DNA from: JAZGDL01 sp036477795
GTDB taxonomy: Bacteria > Planctomycetota > Phycisphaerae > UBA1845
DNA: 12,351 bases
NCBI GenBank assembly: GCA_036477795.1
Contig: JAZGDL010000558.1
Location: 1-12,351, forward strand
Direction: 5' to 3'
This document shows, in pieces, positions 1 to 7,132 of this stretch. Every line of letters begins with the position of its first letter. Position 1 is the first letter of the stretch. Position numbers and translations under genes: made by a program. The notes beneath the pieces are model-generated. The model was not told where the DNA came from. It ran no database searches and saw only the letters and a program-made list of their open reading frames with translations.

Positions 1-761
1 CGCCGCGTGTAACACCGCCCGAACAGTTGATCGAGCGACTTGGGAACCTCCGGGCGAAGCCCGCTGGGAACTTCCGCCCCGTGCGGACGTTTGCCGGTGA
101 GCATCTCGAACAACACGATCCCGCAGGAGTATAGATCGCTGCGCCCGTCGATCTCCTGCCCTTCCTTCTGTTCAGGGGACATGTAGGCCAGCGTGCCGGA
201 GATGTCGCAGCCCTGCTCGGTCAGCATGCTCCCCGACTGCATGATAGAATGCGCAGTGACACCGCCCACCCGACCCAGGCCGAAATCGGCGATCTTCACG
301 CATTGCTCGGTCACCTCCTCGATCCGGGGCACGCGCTTGCAGAGCAGAATATTGGCCGGCTTCACGTCGCGATGAATCACGTCCGCTTTGTGGGCTGCTT
401 CCAGGGCCCGCAACAGGCCGCGCATAATCGCCTTGACCGTTTCGATCGGCATGCCCTGGGGATGAGCGTCCACAAACCCACGCAACGAATCACCCGGCAC
501 GTACTCCATGATCAGGTACGGAGGGTCGCTGTAGGGATCAAGGTCCAGCGCCCGGACGATGTTCCGATGCTGCAACCCGTGAATCACCACCCCCTCGCGC
601 CGGAGATTCTGCACGTAGTCCGCGTCGGTGGGGATCTTGATGGCCACCCGCTCGTCGAACATGTGATGCCGGGCGCGCCAGACCTGCCCGAAGGCGCCGG
701 TCCCGATCAACTCCTCCAGCAAGTAGTTGTTGATGCGATCGCCTGTTTGTGGCGCGGACAT
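1..761 (-). CDS. Serine/threonine protein kinase (Hanks type), C-terminus cut by window edge
   Basis: The frame opens at an ATG at 761 and is still open at base 1, giving 253 complete codons. All hallmarks of an active eukaryotic-type kinase are visible: glycine loop GTGAFGQV (20-27), ATP-binding lysine in VAIK (K42), helix-C glutamate candidate E56, catalytic loop HRDVKPAN (130-137), DFG (159-161), and SPE in place of APE (195-197) followed by the DGRSDLYSCG helix-F region. It should phosphorylate Ser/Thr on cytosolic proteins; the target is unknown. A GAGG ribosome-binding site lies 8 nt before the ATG, which supports this start. The upstream small membrane protein gene ends 31 nt away, so the two may be co-transcribed. 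Planctomycete kinases of this kind usually carry C-terminal TM, WD40 or TPR parts, but that end is outside the window. The kinase assignment is secure. Confidence 0.94.
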   Translation of the reverse strand, partial: MSAPQTGDRINNYLLEELIGTGAFGQVWRARHHMFDERVAIKIPTDADYVQNLRREGVVIHGLQHRNIVRALDLDPYSDPPYLIMEYVPGDSLRGFVDAHPQGMPIETVKAIMRGLLRALEAAHKADVIHRDVKPANILLCKRVPRIEEVTEQCVKIADFGLGRVGGVTAHSIMQSGSMLTEQGCDISGTLAYMSPEQKEGQEIDGRSDLYSCGIVLFEMLTGKRPHGAEVPSGLRPEVPKSLDQLFGRCYTR

Positions 762-792
762 GGCCGGAACCTCAAGAGAACGACCGCGGCCG

Positions 793-1197
793 TCAAACGG
801 TCTCTTCCGTTCTCGCAGCCACATAGTCGCACACTATGAAATTATAAGCCCCGGCCGCTAGAAAGCCAAGCAACACCACCGCCCACGTCAGCGTTCCCTG
901 AATGCTCCAGTCAGCCAGCCAATAGGCCGCCAGGATGTCCACCGCCAGATACCCCAACAACATGGCCGCCGCCGCCCCGTTGGACTCGAGCTTGACCACC
1001 TTCACCGGCACGAAGAACATCGCCCACGGAAACACCAGCACAAAACCCAACCACACCAGCGCGCCCTTCGAAGTGGCCCACACCGCTTGCAGCGCCTCGG
1101 GGTTGTTCCAAGCCCAGATAAGCGACGCACCGGCGGCGACCACTAGCACCGCCGTGAGCACCTTGCCCCCGATGAATTTTCCCAAAGCAGCCCACAT
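793..1197 (-). CDS. Small four-helix integral membrane protein, function unknown
   Basis: A 134-residue protein that is almost all membrane. Hydrophobic segments lie at about 11-30, 46-66, 75-96 and 102-123, separated by short loops, with a basic patch VKVVK (65-69) between helices 2 and 3. I do not recognise a family. The open frame extends upstream to 1335, but that extension runs through a perfect palindrome (1226-1290) and reads as low-complexity Arg/Cys-rich sequence. I therefore chose the ATG at 1197 (MWAALGKF), which opens directly before helix 1. The ribosome-binding site there is weak (GGACGAAG, about 6 nt upstream). The gene sits between a diguanylate cyclase and a protein kinase, 31 nt before the kinase start, so a link to signalling is possible but unproven. 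Confidence 0.62.
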   Translation of the reverse strand: MWAALGKFIGGKVLTAVLVVAAGASLIWAWNNPEALQAVWATSKGALVWLGFVLVFPWAMFFVPVKVVKLESNGAAAAMLLGYLAVDILAAYWLADWSIQGTLTWAVVLLGFLAAGAYNFIVCDYVAARTEETV

Positions 1198-1225
1198 CGC
1201 ATACTTCGTCCGAGGGGCTCCCCAA

Positions 1226-1290
1226 TGTAGCGCCACCCCTTGTGGGTGGCGCACCCTCGCCCTGCGCCACCCACAAGGGGTGGCGCTACA
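1226..1290. repeat. Perfect 28-bp inverted repeat with 9-nt loop
   Basis: Arms 1226-1253 and 1263-1290 are exact reverse complements; the loop is 1254-1262 (CCCTCGCCC). Each arm also contains an internal near-palindrome around CCACCCCTTGTGGGTGG. It lies between the GGDEF gene (stop at 1345) and the small membrane protein (start 1197). Transcribed, it would form a very stable hairpin. There is no T-tract next to it on either strand, so it does not look like a classical intrinsic terminator. A REP-like interspersed repeat is the more natural reading. Confidence 0.85.
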
Positions 1291-1344
1291 TCCGAAAACA
1301 CCGACGTACCGGCGAAGTGTAGCACGCCGCGACACCGGCGGCGA

Positions 1345-2910
1345 TTACAAAGAACCGTCGATTGTCAAATCGGTGGAGCGGCAAGCGCCGCGGTGAAGCG
1401 CAGCGGCCGCACGGGGATGGTATTCGTTGGGGAACCCTGCTTTATTGCCGATATTCCCGCTCAAGATGATGCGGTTCCGCCCCAGCTCCTTGGCCTCGTA
1501 CAGGGCCAGGTCCGCCGCCCGAACGAACTCCTCGTCCGTCGAGGGGCAGGCATCCACCAGGCTGGCGATCCCCACGCTGAGGCTGGTATCGATCTGCGGC
1601 AGTTCCTCTTGAACGGCCCGCTGAAATTCCGTCTGCACCCGCTCCCCCAGAGATTGTGCGTGATCGCTGCTCGACTGCGGCAACACCACGATGAACTCAT
1701 CCCCGCCGAAACGGGCAGCCACGTCCGACGATCGAAGCTGCTTGCTGATCGTCGTCGCAGCGACCATCAACAGCTCGTCACCCACCTGATGGCCGAACCT
1801 GTCGTTCACCGACTTGAAGTCGTCCATGTCGATCATCATCATCGACAGGTCGTTCTTGTACCGCTTGGCCTCGGAGAACCTGCGGGTCAACACCTCGCCG
1901 ATATGGCGCCGGTTGTAAAGCCCGGTCAGCGGATCGCGCGAGGCCAGCTCACGAAGCTGCGCCGTCCGCTCCGATACCCGGCGCTCGAGTCCTGCGTTGA
2001 GTGCCTTGATCTCGTCATGCTTGCGGACCACCTCGTCGGCCATCATGTTCAGGTCCGCCGCCAGTATGCCGATCTCGTCCGACCGCTTCACCGTGCAGCG
2101 CGCCGTGGCATCGCCCGATGAAAACCTCCGGGCCACCCGTGACATCTCTTCCAGCGGAACGACGATGGTCCGCACCACAAGGAAACCCAACGGAATGGTC
2201 ATAAGCACGACGGCGATGGCGATCCCGGCCACCAGGTCGGCGGCGGCATCGAACTCGGCAATAGTGTGATTGCGGCTCAACCCCAGTTGCACGTATCCCA
2301 GGAGCCGCCGCTGCTTGGCGTCAGTCTGCTCGGCGGGCAGGACCTTTTGAGCAATCGGATATCGTACGTCAAAATAATGCTCCTGAGTCCCCCGGAGACG
2401 CCGCGCCACCGGGACCCCCACCGGCGCACCTCCTCGATCGCGAGCGCCCGCAATCCCCCAATCGGCTGTGCCGCCACGATCAGCCGACGCCACCACCTCA
2501 CCCTGCCTATCTGTGACGAACAGGAACAACAGCCGCCCACCCTCCATGAACTCATCAACCAGGTGCTGCACACCCGAGCGGTCACCGTCAGCCAACATGG
2601 GCGCCGCCAGCCTCGCGATCCTGCCCGCCTGGTGACGCGTATGCTCACGATCCAAACGGCTGGTCATGGCCCACACATGTCGCACGGCCACTCCGCACAA
2701 CGACCCCGCCAACATCACCAACAACGCCACCACCAGCACCGTGGCCTTGCACTGAAGTCCCAGCAGCGTCCGTCCAAGACGAGCCAGCCAGTTGGTGCCC
2801 GACCCTCTCTGAGGGTGGGGGAGTAAAGAGTGAAGAGTGAAGAGTGAAGAGTAATGATTCCCCTTCGTCCCTTCGTCCCTTCGTCCCTTCGTCCCTTTTT
2901 TCATCATCAT
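1345..2910 (-). CDS. Membrane-bound diguanylate cyclase (sensor-HAMP-GGDEF)
   Basis: Predicted to make cyclic di-GMP from two GTP at the inner membrane. The order is: TM1 (about 56-79), an extracytoplasmic sensor of about 145 residues with a PAS/CACHE-like stretch FVTDRQGEVVASADRGG (131-147), TM2 (about 227-250), HAMP (about 250-300), a short coiled linker (300-320), then GGDEF (about 321-482). The domain opens with DPLTGLYNRR, carries an intact catalytic GGDEF (402-406), and has RSSD (393-396) exactly five residues upstream, which matches the RxxD product-inhibition site. It is therefore probably active and feedback-controlled. Residues 483-521 fall outside the domain and look like tail. The start is odd: the only in-frame ATG codons before TM1 are three in a row at 2902-2910, and the first 50 codons run through tandem repeat DNA. 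No good ribosome-binding site is seen. The sensed signal is unknown. Confidence 0.93.
   Translation of the reverse strand: MMMKKGTKGRRDEGTKGNHYSSLFTLHSLLPHPQRGSGTNWLARLGRTLLGLQCKATVLVVALLVMLAGSLCGVAVRHVWAMTSRLDREHTRHQAGRIARLAAPMLADGDRSGVQHLVDEFMEGGRLLFLFVTDRQGEVVASADRGGTADWGIAGARDRGGAPVGVPVARRLRGTQEHYFDVRYPIAQKVLPAEQTDAKQRRLLGYVQLGLSRNHTIAEFDAAADLVAGIAIAVVLMTIPLGFLVVRTIVVPLEEMSRVARRFSSGDATARCTVKRSDEIGILAADLNMMADEVVRKHDEIKALNAGLERRVSERTAQLRELASRDPLTGLYNRRHIGEVLTRRFSEAKRYKNDLSMMMIDMDDFKSVNDRFGHQVGDELLMVAATTISKQLRSSDVAARFGGDEFIVVLPQSSSDHAQSLGERVQTEFQRAVQEELPQIDTSLSVGIASLVDACPSTDEEFVRAADLALYEAKELGRNRIILSGNIGNKAGFPNEYHPRAAAALHRGACRSTDLTIDGSL
2821..2898. repeat. Composite tandem repeat: (GTGAAGA)n followed by (TTCGTCCC)n, copy 1
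   Basis: On the plus strand a 7-bp unit GTGAAGA repeats about four times (2821-2852). A short spacer follows, then the 8-bp unit TTCGTCCC repeats four times up to a T run. The tract overlaps the first codons of the GGDEF gene, which therefore encode GTKGRRDEGTKG and SSLFTLHSLL. A second copy with the same order and orientation lies at 10116-10193. Confidence 0.85.
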
Positions 2911-3159
2911 GGTTGAGTGGTCCGGTATTTAGACCGGCGGTTGCCTGAATCATCGGCACGCAGGCTACCGGACTCTAAACCGCCGCCGACTGCCCAAACC
3001 GCCTGATCGGGGCATCGGAGATAATGCCTTCAACAGGTGTATTACCGGACGTGGTTGGGAACGGTGTGGGACCGGCTTTCCATTTGTGGGACCGGCTTTC
3101 CAGCCGGTCAAACGACAGGCTGGAAAGCCTGTCCCACATAGGGGACATGGCCCCGAACG
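2911..3159. other. Spacer with no gene, rich in inverted repeats
   Basis: This 249-nt gap separates the helical-repeat protein gene (stop at 3160) from the GGDEF gene. Short frames on both strands are made of the repeats themselves and have no protein-like character. It holds the imperfect inverted repeat at 3065-3138 and a looser GGCGGTT/AACCGCC pair near 2936-2985. I found no convincing promoter or terminator. Confidence 0.6.
3065..3138. repeat. Imperfect 25-bp inverted repeat plus adjacent 20-bp direct repeat
   Basis: Arms 3085-3109 and 3114-3138 pair with only two mismatches around a 4-nt loop. The arm reads TGTGGGACCGGCTTTCCAGC and onward. The first 18 bases of the left arm are also present at 3065-3082, giving a direct repeat with a 20-bp period. 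It is an intergenic REP-like structure between the 346-residue protein and the diguanylate cyclase, with no T-tract. Confidence 0.85.
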
Positions 3160-4200
3160 TCATTGGCTCGGCTCAGATGCCTGCGGCACCTGGGCGTCGC
3201 GAGCCGTGACCTCAATGTCGGAAGTAATGCCCGCGCGGGCACGAAGCGCCCCCATCTTGTCCTTCACCTCCGCCGCCATCCGCGAATTGGGGAACTCCTC
3301 GGTGATTTCCAGGCCGGCTGCCAGGGCATCACCCCAACGATGTTCCTTCACGGCGAACTGGAACTGCATGCCGAGCTGCATCAGCCTTTCCTTGAAGATC
3401 TCGCGGGCGGAAGATTGCATCGAATGGGCTTCCTCCCGGGTCAGGTAAGCATCGAGCTCTTTGAGAATCTCCAGACACCGCTCGACGTTGTTCCTGGCAG
3501 CCTCCTCATTCCATGACCGTAGCAATTCGTTCTTGTATACGGCACGCTTCTGCTCCAATGTCCGCCGCAAGTTCCGTACCCGCTGTTCCTTGGGCATGAC
3601 CTTTTCCACGCGCTCGATCTCAGCCTGGGCCTTCTCCCAATCGTGGGCGTCAAACAGGGCGTTGATGTGCTCCAGAGCCTGCTTCAGCTTGTCTCTGAAC
3701 GCTTCGGTGCAGAGTTCGCGGATCTCCTCCCGCAATCGTTCCGCCTCCTCCCGATACCCCAGCCGTGACTCCAGATCGTCAATCAGATGAAACGCCCCCT
3801 CGAAGTCCTCGCGGCGGACCTCTTCGTAGATGGCCCCGCGCACCGCGTCCCGCTCCAAGGAACGGTGGGCGATCGATTTCGCCGCTTCGGATATCGACGT
3901 GTTATCCGCGATTTGCTTGAGGGCTTTGCCGAAACCGGCCAGCGACTCGCACAGTTCATGGGTCTGGTTATACAAACGTGAGGTATTCGACTCGATCTTC
4001 AATGCCAGCCGCGTCAGCACTAGCGCAGTCGCAGCCGCCCCCAGGATCGAGCCGCCGGCCACCACCATCCAAACCCCTGCATCCCACTCCCGGCCTATGG
4101 GGCCCAGCACCACCAACGCCGCCCCCCCGACCATGCCCACCACCGACACCGCCGTGCCGATGTGTCGCAATCTCGAAAAACGCCCTGGTGAACCAACCAT
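3160..4200 (-). CDS. Membrane-anchored helical (TPR-like) repeat protein, function unknown
   Basis: 346 residues. Two hydrophobic helices at about 15-36 and 43-64 form an N-terminal hairpin anchor. The rest is strongly alpha-helical and charged. Within 120-320 at least four helix pairs repeat every 45-55 residues: REDFEGAFHLIDDLESR (130-146), AHDWEKAQAEIERVEK (185-200), NNVERCLEILKELDAYL (237-253) and EHRWGDALAAGLEITEEF (286-303). The W/F-x-x-A pattern resembles TPR units, so I infer a cytosolic scaffold tethered to the membrane. No catalytic motif is seen. The ATG at 4200 has a GGGGG run about 7 nt upstream. The C-terminal 25 residues are low in structure. Alternatives are a divergent TPR or a plain coiled-coil protein. 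Confidence 0.8.
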   Translation of the reverse strand: MVGSPGRFSRLRHIGTAVSVVGMVGGAALVVLGPIGREWDAGVWMVVAGGSILGAAATALVLTRLALKIESNTSRLYNQTHELCESLAGFGKALKQIADNTSISEAAKSIAHRSLERDAVRGAIYEEVRREDFEGAFHLIDDLESRLGYREEAERLREEIRELCTEAFRDKLKQALEHINALFDAHDWEKAQAEIERVEKVMPKEQRVRNLRRTLEQKRAVYKNELLRSWNEEAARNNVERCLEILKELDAYLTREEAHSMQSSAREIFKERLMQLGMQFQFAVKEHRWGDALAAGLEITEEFPNSRMAAEVKDKMGALRARAGITSDIEVTARDAQVPQASEPSQ

Positions 4201-4489
4201 GAGTCAACCCCCAGCAGCGGTGCCACCATCGCCCGCCAAGCCACAATGTAGGAGTGATCCGCCGCCGGGTCAACCGATCGACCTTTCGCACCCCCACAAC
4301 GACACCGCCACTACGCCGGCAGCGGCTTGCCGTTTTGGCGGACGTCGGGATCACAGGGAAGTCGACCGGTCAAACAAAACCGCGAGCGTCAACGAGCGGC
4401 CTCGGGGAAGTACTGCGCATCTCCGCGTCCTGACCGCTCCTTGCCAGTCGCGGTGCCAATCGCGGCGCCGAGTGGCGAGGAAGAGAGTA
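4201..4489. other. Intergenic spacer, nothing recognised
   Basis: This 289-nt gap lies between the metalloprotease stop (4490) and the start of the 346-residue membrane protein (4200). Overlapping short frames on both strands have no protein-like composition. A small hairpin, CGGCA-GCGGCT-TGCCG followed by TTTT (4317-4336), would act on the plus strand, where I see no gene. The promoter of the downstream gene may be here, but I cannot identify it. Confidence 0.5.
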
Positions 4490-6907
4490 TCACTTGTTGC
4501 AAGAGCTCGCGGCACACGTCGTCCCACCTCCCTGATAGACAGCCCCGACGCTTTCACACTGTTCCCTCCAAGAGTTGTCCATGCAAATGCCGTTCGGGAA
4601 GCAGCATGCCCCTTCAAGTCGGCAGAACTGATCGCAGCCGTCTCTATTCCTCAGGTTGCCGTCGTCGCACTCCTCAGTCCCTTCGACAACACCGTCACCG
4701 CACAGTGAGCAGAACACCGTCGAGCACGAGACGCCGTCACCCTGGTAGGCGCCACCAAACTTCTCGCATACCATTTCGCCGGCGTTGTCCACGCAGTCTC
4801 CGCTCGGGAAACAACAGGCACCTTCCAACTGGCAGTGCTCATCGCAGCCGTCGCTGCCGAAAGTGTTCCCGTCGTCGCACTCTTCTCCGATTCCGACAAC
4901 GCCATTTCCGCAAGAGAAACACGGATCCATCTCGCACGACGTGCCGCCTCCCCTGTAGCTGGCTCCGGCATTCTCACAGTGCTCTCTCCAAGCGTTATCC
5001 ACGCAAATACCGATCGGGAAGCAGCATGCCCCTTCGAGCCGACAAAACTGATCACAGCCGTCTCCGTTGGCCGTGTTGCCGTCGTCGCACCGCTCAGCTC
5101 CTTGGACGGCGCCGTCACCGCAAAGTGAGCAGAACACGGTTGCGCACAAGGTGCCGCCACCCTGATAGGCGCCACCGAACTTCACGCATAACGATTCGGA
5201 GGCGTTGTCGGCGCAGCCGCCACTCGAGAAACAGCAGGCACCTTCCAATCGGCAGCGCTCGTCGCAGCCGTCGCCGCCCGAAGCGTTCCCGTCGTCGCAC
5301 TCTTCTCCGATTTCGACGGCCCCATTCCCGCACTCGGGACATGCAGCTACTTGGCAGGAGGTGCCGCCCCCCGCGTAGAGCGCCCCGACATTCTCACAAT
5401 GCTCTCTCCAGGCGTTGTCCACGCAAACGCCGTTCGGAAAGCAGCATGCCCCTTCAAGTCGGCAAAACTGATCACATCCGTCTCCGTTGGCCGTGTTGCC
5501 GTCGTCGCAATGCTCAGCCCCCTGGACGGCGCCGTCGCCACAAAGTGAGCAGAACACGGTCGCGCACAAGACGTCGTCACCCTGATAAACTCCACCGAAC
5601 TCCTCGCATATCGGTGGGGGGGCATCGTCGACGCAGTCGCCACCGGAAAAACAGCAGGCGCCCTTTTCACATTCGTCCGGAATGCCATTGCCATTGGCGT
5701 CCGGCGAGGTGCCGCCGGCAATATCACATTCGTCGGGTATGCCGTTGCCGTTGCAATCATCGGGTGGACCGTTCCCGTTACAGTCGAGCGACACCGTCGA
5801 CTGCAGATCCCAACCGATCAGATCCAACGCACGGATATCAGCCGCACTGAACTCCGGCCCCACGCCCCGCTCAAAAATCGGATCCATCACGCCCAACAGA
5901 AGACCACCCGCCAATGTATCGTCCTGCCAGTGACTGGCCTGCCGGCCGTCACCGAAGAAGGACCCCTCGGAGAATCGAAGATCCACGGCGCCGTCAAAAA
6001 ACGCGTGATCGGGCGTCAGCCTGCCCGGGGCCAGCAATCGCTGGTTTCCGGTAAAGTCATCAGCCCCGTCCCCGGGGGCCAGACGGAACATATCCAACGG
6101 TGTCGCCGGAATAGGAAACGGCGGCTCGTTAAACACCAGGCTCGCATCCACAGGATCCACGATGCTCACGAACCCCAACGCGTGCATCATCTCATGCAGG
6201 GCCAGCGAAACGAAGTCAAAGTGGCCTGCCTCCGTGCCGTCGGAAGGGTCAAAGTCGTAGAGGAAATCCCCGTTGAGAGAGATCACCGCGTCCGTGTCGA
6301 CGTCGCACACCAACCCCAAGGCCCGGCAGTTGGCCGACGTGACCGTCATTTCGAGGGCTTTGGCATATCCTGCCGGAACCAACGCCTCGTACTGCGCGAA
6401 CGTGGGCAACCCATTCAAAAGCGCCGACTCGTCCGTGCCCGCGTCTGCAATCATCGTCGCCCGCACATCAGGAAAGGCCACTTGAAAAAGCTCGGGGACC
6501 GTCATACCGAGAATGCCCGAGCCCATCGACGGCAAGAACGCATCGATCCGCACAGTCACCGGATCAGTGATCAGCGACTCCAGCACCTCGACGGCGCGCT
6601 CCCACGCTGGAAGCGCTTGAGCATGCGCCTGCAAAGCCGGCCCCGGGTTCAGGATGATCCTGAATCCTCCACCGCCCCGGGCTTCACCGGGTTGGGGCCA
6701 CCGGGCCCGCGGCAGCTTTGCCAGTGCGTCCGCGTCGGGCAGGCTGACTTGACAGCGAGGGCCCGGCACGGCCTCTGCTGCCGGCTCAGCGACCACCGCA
6801 ACCGCCCCCACAGCCGCATGAATTCCCCAAAGCGCGATCAGCCGACCCCCTGGGAACCGCAGTGCCGGCGGGCATGCCCGCTTCGTCGTCCGGGCTCTGC
6901 CTATCAC
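4490..6907 (-). CDS. Secreted metzincin-like zinc metalloprotease with Cys-rich CDDGN repeat tail
   Basis: Numbered from the GTG at 6907 (805 residues). A hydrophobic stretch at about 23-40 (LIALWGIHAAVGAVAVVA) ending near AEPAAEA looks like a signal peptide. The catalytic part has HEMMHALGF (238-246), matching HExxHxxG zinc binding, and GVMDP (339-343) as a plausible Met-turn. TPLDMFR downstream resembles the NF038122-type metalloproteases. At 376-413 follow acidic D-x-N-x-N-G-I-P-D-E-C repeats, probably calcium-binding. From 416 to the end are six Cys-rich modules starting GACCF, 70 residues apart; five carry the CDDGN signature (Myxococcus Cys-rich/DUF4215 type) and the sixth is cut to 40 residues. 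No anchor follows, so release outside the cell is likely. The frame stays open to an ATG at 7093, but those extra 62 codons are repeat-like DNA. GTG at 6919 is an alternative; none has a clear ribosome-binding site. Confidence 0.85.
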   Translation of the reverse strand: MIGRARTTKRACPPALRFPGGRLIALWGIHAAVGAVAVVAEPAAEAVPGPRCQVSLPDADALAKLPRARWPQPGEARGGGGFRIILNPGPALQAHAQALPAWERAVEVLESLITDPVTVRIDAFLPSMGSGILGMTVPELFQVAFPDVRATMIADAGTDESALLNGLPTFAQYEALVPAGYAKALEMTVTSANCRALGLVCDVDTDAVISLNGDFLYDFDPSDGTEAGHFDFVSLALHEMMHALGFVSIVDPVDASLVFNEPPFPIPATPLDMFRLAPGDGADDFTGNQRLLAPGRLTPDHAFFDGAVDLRFSEGSFFGDGRQASHWQDDTLAGGLLLGVMDPIFERGVGPEFSAADIRALDLIGWDLQSTVSLDCNGNGPPDDCNGNGIPDECDIAGGTSPDANGNGIPDECEKGACCFSGGDCVDDAPPPICEEFGGVYQGDDVLCATVFCSLCGDGAVQGAEHCDDGNTANGDGCDQFCRLEGACCFPNGVCVDNAWREHCENVGALYAGGGTSCQVAACPECGNGAVEIGEECDDGNASGGDGCDERCRLEGACCFSSGGCADNASESLCVKFGGAYQGGGTLCATVFCSLCGDGAVQGAERCDDGNTANGDGCDQFCRLEGACCFPIGICVDNAWREHCENAGASYRGGGTSCEMDPCFSCGNGVVGIGEECDDGNTFGSDGCDEHCQLEGACCFPSGDCVDNAGEMVCEKFGGAYQGDGVSCSTVFCSLCGDGVVEGTEECDDGNLRNRDGCDQFCRLEGACCFPNGICMDNSWREQCESVGAVYQGGGTTCAASSCNK
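4493..5662. repeat. In-gene tandem repeat, 420-bp period (2 x 70 codons), about 2.8 copies
   Basis: The Cys-rich tail of the metalloprotease is encoded by a tandem array. Near-identical text recurs at exactly 420-bp steps; for example ATCACAGCCGTCTCCGTTGG near 5050 returns near 5470 with one change, and a more diverged form sits near 4630. Each 420-bp unit holds two 70-codon modules of different flavour: one with ATVFCSLCGDG, one with a CGNG-type linker and an NxWREHCE stretch. The array ends 40 codons into the sixth module. Confidence 0.88.
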
Positions 6908-7132
6908 GCGGCGGCACACAAGTTCGAATCTCGAAACACGAAGCCCGAAATCCGAAACGAATCGGAAGGGCCAAAACTCAAATGTCCGAGACCCATCCGC
7001 TTCAACCTGGGACCACTCTGGGCTTCTTCCTTCCGTCATTCGAATCTGTTTCGTATTTGTCACTTCGTATTTCGTATTTCGAGCAGCGTCCATTTGCTTT
7101 TGTGTCGCTCGCGCTATCCTTTCCCCTTACTA
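6908..7132. repeat. Spacer with short-period TTCGTATTTC-like repeats
   Basis: This region lies between the lamin-tail gene stop (7133) and the preferred metalloprotease start. At 7050-7080 the motif TTCGTATTT recurs about every 10 bases. At about 6922-6964 a related CGAAA-rich motif (TCGAAACACGAAGCCCGAAA) recurs with a similar period. The open frame through it reads RNTKYEVTNTKQIRMTEG and FRFVSDFGLRVSRFE. I know this kind of text as a common translated intergenic repeat in environmental genomes rather than a protein domain. I see no promoter that I can defend. Confidence 0.6.

Noticed and set aside
249..839. 196-residue open frame on the plus strand
   Set aside because: It is antisense to the kinase domain, whose HRD, DFG and Gly-loop motifs are complete on the minus strand.
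1226..1290. Intrinsic terminator of the GGDEF gene
   Set aside because: The stem is strong, but no T-tract follows on the minus strand, so Rho-independent termination is not supported by sequence.
1240..2121. 293-residue open frame on the plus strand
   Set aside because: It is antisense to the GGDEF domain, which has intact motifs on the minus strand, and starts inside a palindrome.
2821..2898. Possible CRISPR array
   Set aside because: The 7- and 8-bp units are back to back with no spacers, so this is a simple tandem repeat.
4317..4336. Rho-independent terminator (CGGCA stem plus TTTT)
   Set aside because: It points along the plus strand, where there is no gene; the stem is only 5 bp and the T run is 4.
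4493..5662. Possible multi-gene duplication
   Set aside because: The reading frame is continuous through all units and the modules are typical extracellular Cys-rich repeats, so it is one gene with internal repeats.
4327..5850. 507-residue open frame on the plus strand
   Set aside because: It is antisense to the Cys-rich repeat array, is extremely Arg/Ser/His-rich and has no domain pattern. Its openness follows from the codon bias of the CDDGN repeats on the other strand.
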